A stretch of DNA of 36,916 nt from the NCBI GenBank assembly GCA_016196285.1, contig JACPXY010000054.1, forward strand, positions 1 to 36,916, written 5' to 3'. The position numbers were made by a program, and so were the translations under genes. Positions within the stretch are counted from its first letter, which is position 1. Each line of letters opens with the position of its first letter. Below the pieces are notes generated by a model. The model had not been told where the DNA came from. It searched no databases and was given only the letters and a program-made list of their open reading frames with translations. Below are positions 34,625-36,916 of this stretch, piece after piece. This stretch comes from Candidatus Pacearchaeota archaeon (GTDB lineage: Archaea; Nanobdellota; Nanobdellia; Pacearchaeales; GW2011-AR1).

Positions 34625-35092
34625 ATGCATAAAAGAGGGCTTTCTCCAGTTATTGCGACAGTCCTGCTAATTTCTATTGCGCTGTTGCTTGCAGCAATCA
34701 TCTTCTTGTGGGCGAGAGGATTTCTAATAGAGAGAAACATAAAATTTGACCAACCTATTGAGGATGCGTGCGGAGATATCTCTTTTGATGCTGAAGCATT
34801 TGCTGAAGCTGGCGAGACAAGATTAGCAATTGTCAATCGCGGTAATGTGCCTATCTATGGTGTTGAGCTACAAGAAAGCTCAGAGGGGGATATTAGCAAT
34901 TTGGGTGTCGCGAGATGTGGTGAGATAGGCTCTGAGAGGACAATTAGAAATGGAGAGACTTGCTCTATGATTATCTCTGCGACAACTGGTCAGGAGCTGT
35001 ATATTGTACCAATGATATTAGGAGAGCAAGGAATAGCGAAAGCGCCTTACACTTGTCTGCGAGAACAGGGACAGCGAATAACGGTTCAGTAA
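34625..35092 (+). CDS. Archaeal type IV pilin-like protein
   Basis: MHKRGLSPVIATVLLISIALLLAAIIFLW class III signal peptide. Confidence 0.85.
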   Translation: MHKRGLSPVIATVLLISIALLLAAIIFLWARGFLIERNIKFDQPIEDACGDISFDAEAFAEAGETRLAIVNRGNVPIYGVELQESSEGDISNLGVARCGEIGSERTIRNGETCSMIISATTGQELYIVPMILGEQGIAKAPYTCLREQGQRITVQ

Positions 35093-35093
35093 T

Positions 35094-35612
35094 ATGATGA
35101 AAAAGCGAGGACTCTCTACCATCGTGGCTACGGTGCTTATTATTATGATTACTGTGGTAAGCGCTGCAGTGATTGCTACGTTTGTTGTGCCATTTGTCAG
35201 AGATGGACTGCAAAAGAGTACGGAGTGTGTTGACTACGATTCATATTTTATGTTTGATGAGAGCTTGAGATACAATTGCTATGCCGGCACTGGCTACAAT
35301 ATATCAGTTCGAGCAGCAAACCTTCAAAGTGCTTCTGAGAAAGTTAAGGGTTTTAATCTGGTCCTCTATGCTGAAGGATACTCGATAGCTGTGCCTGTGC
35401 TTGCTGGAGAGCCGGTTAATGCAATGCGCATGTTTGATATAACCGCTCCCGCACTGGCCGTGCCTCGTGCAGGAGAAACGAGGACATACTATTACGATGA
35501 TGGTGCTGTATATACCAGTGGAGAGCTTTATCCTATTCTCGCTTCTGGAAAAGTATGCAAGCAGAGAAATGACCGGATTGCTTTTGTCCGGTGCAGTGGA
35601 CGGCGCTCATGA
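35094..35612 (+). CDS. Archaeal type IV pilin-like protein
   Basis: MMKKRGLSTIVATVLIIMITVVSAAVIATFV. Confidence 0.82.
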   Translation: MMKKRGLSTIVATVLIIMITVVSAAVIATFVVPFVRDGLQKSTECVDYDSYFMFDESLRYNCYAGTGYNISVRAANLQSASEKVKGFNLVLYAEGYSIAVPVLAGEPVNAMRMFDITAPALAVPRAGETRTYYYDDGAVYTSGELYPILASGKVCKQRNDRIAFVRCSGRRS

Positions 35613-36142
35613 GAGGGCAAGTTTGGATAGAGACAGTATTGTATACTCTCATTGGACTTGCTTTAATAGGTATGGTACTTGGCTTCGCCTATCCTAAAAT
35701 AAGTGCTGCCCAGGAAAAGGTGCTTGTTGAACAGACCTTGAACTCTCTGCGAGACCTCAATACAGTTATCAATACAGTTATTGAACAAGGTCCTGGAAAC
35801 CGCCGGAGCTATGAATTTGGGTTCAAGCGCGGTGAGTTTATTATTAATGCAAGCAATGATGCTCTCGAATTTATTCTAAGCGACCTGAAAAGCTTCTATT
35901 CAGAGCCTGATGCACTTATCACCGAGGGCCCTTTAACTTTTGTCTCATTTGAAGGTCCGCGCGCAAAGGGAATTCATATACGATTACTTTATACAGGTTA
36001 CGCAAATATCACTTATGGACCGGCAGATACACTCAAGCTCTTTACTCCTGCACCTACTAGCTACCGCTTCTCCATTACCAATGAAGGTCTTGAATCATCT
36101 GGAGTTGCCCGTGTTTCCTTTGAAGAATCATCTGGAAAGTAG
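35609..36142 (+). CDS. Pilin-like / pilus-associated membrane protein
   Basis: MRGQVWIETVLYTLIGLALIGMVLGFAYPKI; 4-nt overlap with preceding pilin gene. Confidence 0.7.
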   Translation: MRGQVWIETVLYTLIGLALIGMVLGFAYPKISAAQEKVLVEQTLNSLRDLNTVINTVIEQGPGNRRSYEFGFKRGEFIINASNDALEFILSDLKSFYSEPDALITEGPLTFVSFEGPRAKGIHIRLLYTGYANITYGPADTLKLFTPAPTSYRFSITNEGLESSGVARVSFEESSGK

Positions 36143-36188
36143 CTATCTATCGCATAGTTTTAAATAGATATTTTGCATCAGAACGACG

Positions 36189-36916
36189 ATGGATGTTCCA
36201 ATCAATCTTACACCTACTGTTCCTGCGCTGCCGAAATTTGAAGACAAGATGAAGATAGATATAAGGTATACTTTGATAGCCCCTTATGCGAGTGCGCATA
36301 TCTACTGGGATAAAGATCTCGGAGAGCTGGTCTATGCTCTTGAGGAGCCTTTGCTCTCTACTGAAGAGAAGAATATTCTTGAGAAAATTGAGGAAGCGAT
36401 GGTGGATGTCATAAATGTTAATGTAGCTGTCGAGAAGACGCTTGAAGCAACTACCGCCTATATAGACAAGACTGCGCGACTTCTTCTAGAGGAATTTAAC
36501 ATCAATCTGAGCGAAGACTCCTATCAGCGGCTTTTTTACTATCTCTTCCGCGACTTCATCGGCTTGAATGCAATTGAACCGCTGCTTCGCGACTACTATA
36601 TTGAAGATATTGAATGCAACGGCATTGATACTCCTATTTATATCATCCATCGTATGTATCGAAACCTGCGGACAAACATCTCCTTTACTGATGTGGATCA
36701 CCTAGCCAATTTTGTTGAGAAACTTGCACAGCGAACCGGCAGGTACATCTCTTATGCACAGCCTCTTCTTGATGGAAGCTTGCCTGATGGAAGCAGAGTC
36801 AATGCATCATATACCAAAGATGTTACCTCAAAAGGACCGACATTCACTATTCGTAAGTTTACCAAAGTTCCGTGGACTCCTACGCAATTGATTGCTTATG
36901 AAACGGTCAGCCCTGA
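36189..36916 (+). CDS. Type II/IV secretion (pilus assembly) ATPase, N-terminal part, truncated by window end
   Basis: RLFYYLFRDFIGLNAIEPLLRDYYIEDIECNGIDTPIYIIHRMYRNLRTNI...LAQRTGRYISYAQPLLDGSLPDGSRVNASY. Confidence 0.88.
   Translation, partial: MDVPINLTPTVPALPKFEDKMKIDIRYTLIAPYASAHIYWDKDLGELVYALEEPLLSTEEKNILEKIEEAMVDVINVNVAVEKTLEATTAYIDKTARLLLEEFNINLSEDSYQRLFYYLFRDFIGLNAIEPLLRDYYIEDIECNGIDTPIYIIHRMYRNLRTNISFTDVDHLANFVEKLAQRTGRYISYAQPLLDGSLPDGSRVNASYTKDVTSKGPTFTIRKFTKVPWTPTQLIAYETVSP

Overview
The window looks like chromosomal DNA from a DPANN-type archaeon (inference from gene content and short TATA-to-ATG spacing). Minus-strand blocks: rpoK/rrp42/rrp41/rrp4/SBDS, then an S10-spc ribosomal-protein supercluster running L3 to L15-secY. 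The rest holds psmA, a DUF106/EMC3-like protein, a PhoU-AbrB regulator, PHP and histidine phosphatases, PCNA, a DUF218 protein, a PriS-type primase, two Cys-rich surface proteins, an SNase-LTD protein, a YbaK-type editing protein, thioredoxin reductase and a type IV pilus locus. Top observation: the thioredoxin reductase gene carries an intein placed exactly before the second catalytic Cys of the CxxC redox motif. All splice-junction residues look intact, but the LAGLIDADG endonuclease has lost most of the region between its two motifs and the reading frame shifts there. The gene is therefore physically two ORFs: a possible split or trans-splicing intein, a frameshifted gene, a pseudogene, or an assembly error. 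Other items of interest: (i) five orphan small ORFs fitted between ribosomal protein genes with overlapping or abutting starts and stops; (ii) a ~160-bp dispersed element bounded by hairpins with identical CAAGA loops, two 144-bp copies of which differ at only 2 positions, plus partial or decayed copies; (iii) a tandem array of perfect hairpins with unrelated stems and a conserved TGCC/GGCA foot at the left edge; (iv) a decayed fragment of the L15 gene in the L15-secY spacer; (v) two operator-like inverted repeats over promoters. No tRNA, rRNA or CRISPR array was recognised. All family calls come from reading the translations; no database search was run.
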